NCBI RefSeq assembly: GCF_001511835.1
Contig: NZ_LN997848.1
Span: 3,562,001 to 3,626,000, forward strand
Direction of reading: 5' to 3'
DNA length: 64,000 nt
From: Magnetospirillum sp. XM-1
Lineage (GTDB): Bacteria; Pseudomonadota; Alphaproteobacteria; Rhodospirillales; Magnetospirillaceae
This document shows, one piece after another, positions 61,533 through 64,000 of the stretch; positions within the stretch are counted from its first letter, which is position 1, and every line of letters starts with the position of its first letter. The notes under the pieces were generated by a model. That model was not told where the DNA came from and made no database searches. It was given only the letters and a program-made list of their open reading frames with translations. Both the position numbers and the translations under genes were made by a program.

Positions 61533-61688
61533 TGTCCGTGCAGGTCTTCTGGCTCTCGGATCAGCCACGAAACCACGCCTTCCCGGCTTATCGCCAGTGG
61601 CTGGGGCTCGGACGCCCCTGTGGTCCGTGTCCCCGATTACAGCGGCGGGACCGCCACGGAATTTCACCGTGTTCCGGGATGCAGGACA
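61533..61688 (-). promoter_or_regulatory. adenosylcobalamin (B12) riboswitch
   Basis: Read on the minus strand the 156 nt carry the cobalamin riboswitch core in order: CCCGGAACACGGTGAAATTC with CGTGGCGGTCCCGCCGCTGT, then GCCACTGG, CGGGAAGGCGTGG, and the B12 box GAGCCAGAAGACCTGC. A closing P1 helix pairs TGTCCTGCA (61688-61680) with TGCACGGACA (61542-61533), 9 bp with one bulged C. It lies upstream of the small peptide and radical SAM genes and divergent from argC, so cobalamin should repress that pair. Confidence 0.95.
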
Positions 61689-61794
61689 AAGATGGCTCTA
61701 CAATACCGCAATGGAGACGTCAAGTTCCGGCGGTTGTCGCGCTGAAAAGGGCCTGCTATCGTCCGCCCCCCAATGCCAAGGAAGGTGGGTCATC

Positions 61795-62835
61795 ATGAAG
61801 GACGTTTCCGTCGCCATCTTGGGAGCCAGCGGCTATACCGGCGCCGAGCTCGTGCGCCTGCTGGCGCTGCATCCGGCCTTCCACGTCAAGGTGATGACCG
61901 GCGACCGCAAGGCGGGCCAGTCCATGGATTCGGTCTTCCCCCATCTGGGCGGCCTCAAGCTGCCCAACCTGGTCGCCATCGACCAGGTGGACTTCAAGAC
62001 CGTCGACGCGGTGTTCTGCTGCCTGCCCCACGGCACCACCCAGGAGGTGATCGCCGCCCTACCCGCCTCGGTCAAGGTGGTGGATTTGTCGGCCGATTTC
62101 CGGCTGTTCAACGTCGACACCTATGCCCAGTGGTACGGCCACGAGCACCGGGCGCCGGACTTGCAGAAGCAGGCGGTCTACGGCCTGACCGAGCTGGCGC
62201 GCGGCCCGGTGGCCAAGGCCCGGCTGGTGGCCAATCCCGGCTGCTATCCGACCTCGGTGCAGCTGCCGCTGATCCCGCTGCTGAAAGCCGGGCTGATCGA
62301 GGCGACCGACATCGTCATCGACGCCAAGTCGGGCGTGTCGGGCGCCGGACGCGCCGCCAAGGAGGCCAACCTCTACACCGAGGTGACCGAGGGCATGCAC
62401 GCCTACGGCGTCGCCAGCCACCGGCATTCGCCCGAGATCGAGCAGGGCCTGTCGGAGGCGGCGGGCGCTCCGGTGCTGGTGACCTTCACTCCCCACCTGA
62501 TCCCCATGAGCCGGGGCATGCTGTCGACCATCTACGTCAAGACGAAGAAGGGCGCCAAGGCCGCCGACCTGCGGGCCTGCCTCGCCAAGACCTACAACGA
62601 CGAACCCTTCGTCCGCGTCCTGCCCGAGGGCGTGGTGCCCCACACGCGGCATGTGCGCGGCTCCAACCATTGCCTGATGAGCGTGTTCGACGACCGGGTG
62701 CCGGGGCGGATCATTATCACCTCGGTGATCGACAATCTGGTCAAGGGCGCCTCGGGCCAGGCGCTGCAGAACATGAACCTGATGTTCGGCCTGCCCGAGA
62801 CCCTGGGTCTCGAACAGCAACCCCTGTTCCCGTGA
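61795..62835 (+). CDS. argC: N-acetyl-gamma-glutamyl-phosphate reductase
   Basis: A 346-residue NADPH-dependent reductase of arginine synthesis. The N-terminal ILGASGYTGAELVRLLALHP is the nucleotide fold, CLPHGTTQE follows, and the catalytic Cys is in VANPGCYPTSVQLPL. SGVSGAGRAAKEANL and the C-terminal VRGSNHCLMSVF carry the active-site His region. The ATG at 61795 has GGAAGGTGGG just upstream; the frame is open further upstream but runs through the riboswitch region. It precedes the gamma-carbonic anhydrase-like gene by 9 nt. Confidence 0.96.
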   Translation: MKDVSVAILGASGYTGAELVRLLALHPAFHVKVMTGDRKAGQSMDSVFPHLGGLKLPNLVAIDQVDFKTVDAVFCCLPHGTTQEVIAALPASVKVVDLSADFRLFNVDTYAQWYGHEHRAPDLQKQAVYGLTELARGPVAKARLVANPGCYPTSVQLPLIPLLKAGLIEATDIVIDAKSGVSGAGRAAKEANLYTEVTEGMHAYGVASHRHSPEIEQGLSEAAGAPVLVTFTPHLIPMSRGMLSTIYVKTKKGAKAADLRACLAKTYNDEPFVRVLPEGVVPHTRHVRGSNHCLMSVFDDRVPGRIIITSVIDNLVKGASGQALQNMNLMFGLPETLGLEQQPLFP

Positions 62836-62844
62836 GGACTTGAG

Positions 62845-63363
62845 ATGAGCGGCAACATCATGCCCTTCCAGGGCGTCAGCCCGACCATCGGCGAGAACGT
62901 CTTCATCGCGCCCACCGCCACGGTGATCGGCGACACGGTGATCGGCGCCGGCACCTCGGTGTGGTTCAACTGCGTCATCCGCGGCGACGTCCACGAGATC
63001 CGCATCGGCGAGCGCAACAACATCCAGGACGGCACCATCATCCACGTGACCGGCGGCAAGCTGGGGACCTATCTGGGCTCGGACATCACCATCGGGCACG
63101 GCGCCATCCTGCACGCCTGCACCCTGGAGGACCGCTGCTTCATCGGCATGGGCGCGGTGGTCCTGGACGGCGCGGTGGTGGAATCGGGCGCCATGGTGGC
63201 GGCCGGAGCCGTCGTCACGCCGGGCAAGCGCGTCAAGTCGGGCGAGTTGTGGGCCGGCAACCCGGCCAAGATGCTGCGCCGCCTGTCGGACGAGGAAATC
63301 GCCTTCTTCCCGGTCTCGGCCGAGAAGTACGTGGAACTGGCCGCCAAGTATATCAAAGGCTAA
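62845..63363 (+). CDS. gamma-carbonic anhydrase family protein
   Basis: A 172-residue left-handed beta-helix protein (hexapeptide repeats visible in VIGDTVIGAGTSVWFNCVIR, IGERNNIQDGTIIHV, IGMGAVVLDGAVVES). Histidines that could bind a metal lie in TIIHVTGG, ITIGHGAILHACTLED. Family members (YrdA/CaiE/gamma-CA type) include active carbonic anhydrases and inactive relatives; activity cannot be judged here. It follows argC by 9 nt and is probably co-transcribed. Confidence 0.9.
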   Translation: MSGNIMPFQGVSPTIGENVFIAPTATVIGDTVIGAGTSVWFNCVIRGDVHEIRIGERNNIQDGTIIHVTGGKLGTYLGSDITIGHGAILHACTLEDRCFIGMGAVVLDGAVVESGAMVAAGAVVTPGKRVKSGELWAGNPAKMLRRLSDEEIAFFPVSAEKYVELAAKYIKG

Positions 63364-63440
63364 GCCTAGCCCGGTGCCATACTTGCGCCGTGTCTTCCGC
63401 CCTCCTACTCTTTCCGGTCTGGGGACAAGACGGGGTAAGC

Positions 63441-64000
63441 ATGGCTGACAAGGCGAGGAAGAAGGGCGGTCTGAAGACGGCGCTGGCCGGCCCTCTGGCC
63501 CTCATCGGCCGGCTGATGGGCGGCGGCAAGGCCGAGGCCCCCGCCGCCGCGCCGAAGGAGACCGCGTCCACCGCCCTGGTGGACGATTCCTTCACCCTGG
63601 CGCTGGAAGGGCTGCTGGCCGAGGATGACGGCCAGTATCAGACCAAGCTGCACCTGATCTCCCTGGTGGAGTTCCACGAGGCGGTGGGTGACAAATGGGC
63701 CCGCATCGCCGAAAAGGTCATGCTGATCGCCGAGGGCGTCATCAACCTGCATCTGGGCGCCGGCAACGTCTTCGGCCGCAAGGGCCCCGACCTGTTCGTC
63801 CTGGTGTTCCGCAACACCCCCGCCGCCGAGGCGCGACGCCGCGCCGTGCGCATCGCCCAGGACCTAGGCACCCGGCTGGTGGGCAGCCAGTTCGCCGGCC
63901 ATGACCGCCCCCTGGCGCTGGCGGCGGAAATCTCACTGGCCGACGCGCTCGACGAAAACGGCGAGCTGGATCTGGCGGCCCTGGCCGCCGCAATCACCGA
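63441..64000 (+). CDS. unknown protein, partial (right window edge)
   Basis: At least 186 codons are open to the window edge. After a basic N-terminus (MADKARKKGGLKTALAGPLA) and a short Ala-rich linker comes a domain with KLHLISLVEFHEAVGDKWAR, IAEKVMLIAEGVINLHLGAG, NVFGRKGPDLFVLVF and ARRRAVRIAQDLGTRLVGSQ. The order (helix, G-R-K-G-P-D-L-F-V in the position of GGDEF, then helix) resembles a degenerate GGDEF-like domain that has lost the catalytic motif, but this is inference. There is no membrane segment or signal peptide. It lies 77 nt after the gamma-carbonic anhydrase-like gene. Confidence 0.6.
   Translation, partial: MADKARKKGGLKTALAGPLALIGRLMGGGKAEAPAAAPKETASTALVDDSFTLALEGLLAEDDGQYQTKLHLISLVEFHEAVGDKWARIAEKVMLIAEGVINLHLGAGNVFGRKGPDLFVLVFRNTPAAEARRRAVRIAQDLGTRLVGSQFAGHDRPLALAAEISLADALDENGELDLAALAAAIT

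Noticed and set aside
61432..61533. Longer form of the small peptide starting at 61533
   Set aside because: The extra 34 codons cover the hairpin just after the B12 box and lack a ribosome binding site; the ATG at 61431 has AAGGA at the right distance.

Overview
The window is 64 kb of dense, GC-rich bacterial chromosome. About 64 protein genes are supported (two cut by the window edges), plus one tRNA-Asp(GTC) and a cobalamin riboswitch. No rRNA, CRISPR array, insertion sequence, integrase or phage gene was seen. The content suggests an alphaproteobacterium of the Rhodospirillales, most like Magnetospirillum/Paramagnetospirillum. The reasons are a canonical 14-gene nuo operon running into birA-coaX-RNase J, abundant chemotaxis receptors, KDO synthesis, a liv transporter followed by a small alphaproteobacterial membrane protein, and dispersed CGTCA...TGACG palindromic repeats. 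The genus is an inference from remembered gene content, not a database result.

Layout. 1-8.8 kb: start of an MgtC-like gene, then biotin synthesis. bioB is divergent from a tightly overlapping bioF-bioH-bioC-bioD-bioA run that continues without a gap into a three-gene MacAB/Lol-like exporter. 8.8-13.5 kb: an orphan LuxR-type response regulator, mobB, a chemotaxis receptor, and a flavodoxin-DUF2023 pair behind a Fur-box-like site. 13.5-30.8 kb: one continuous leftward run, nuoABCDEFGHIJKLMN-birA-coaX-rnj (complex I, biotin ligase, pantothenate kinase, RNase J). 31-36.6 kb: tRNA-Asp, an intrinsic terminator, then eno, kdsA, pyrG, secG and tpiA. 36.7-39.2 kb: a small sulfur module (DsrE-like, TusA-like, sulfide:quinone oxidoreductase-like, DUF1641-like). 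39.4-42.9 kb: a PpiD-like periplasmic foldase and trpE. 43-48.3 kb: a copper regulon (copZ, copA-cueR) with two matching CueR-type operators, enclosing a SpoIIAA-like gene and a divergent polysaccharide deacetylase. 48.3-54.3 kb: a second chemotaxis receptor, then livHMGF and a DUF6867-like protein. 54.3-59.8 kb: a diguanylate cyclase response regulator and a four-gene envelope cluster (LpoB-like, COG3014-like, YcfL-like, and a possible CsgG-fold secreted protein), then a DUF4189 protein. 59.9-64 kb: a riboswitch-controlled peptide and radical SAM enzyme pair, then argC, a gamma-carbonic anhydrase-like protein and a partial unknown gene.

The most interesting locus is 59.9-61.7 kb. A recognisable adenosylcobalamin riboswitch (about 61533-61688, minus strand) precedes a 38-residue peptide with a single cysteine (61315-61431). 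That peptide gene overlaps by 4 nt a 459-residue radical SAM/SPASM enzyme (59939-61318). It looks like a B12-regulated ribosomally made, radical-modified peptide. I recall related families being called CbpA/CbpB ('cobopep'), but I know of no described product or function. Other points for a second look are the Fur-box flavodoxin-DUF2023 pair, the co-transcribed biotin genes and exporter, the envelope lipoprotein cluster, and the sulfur module with a direct repeat near its promoter.
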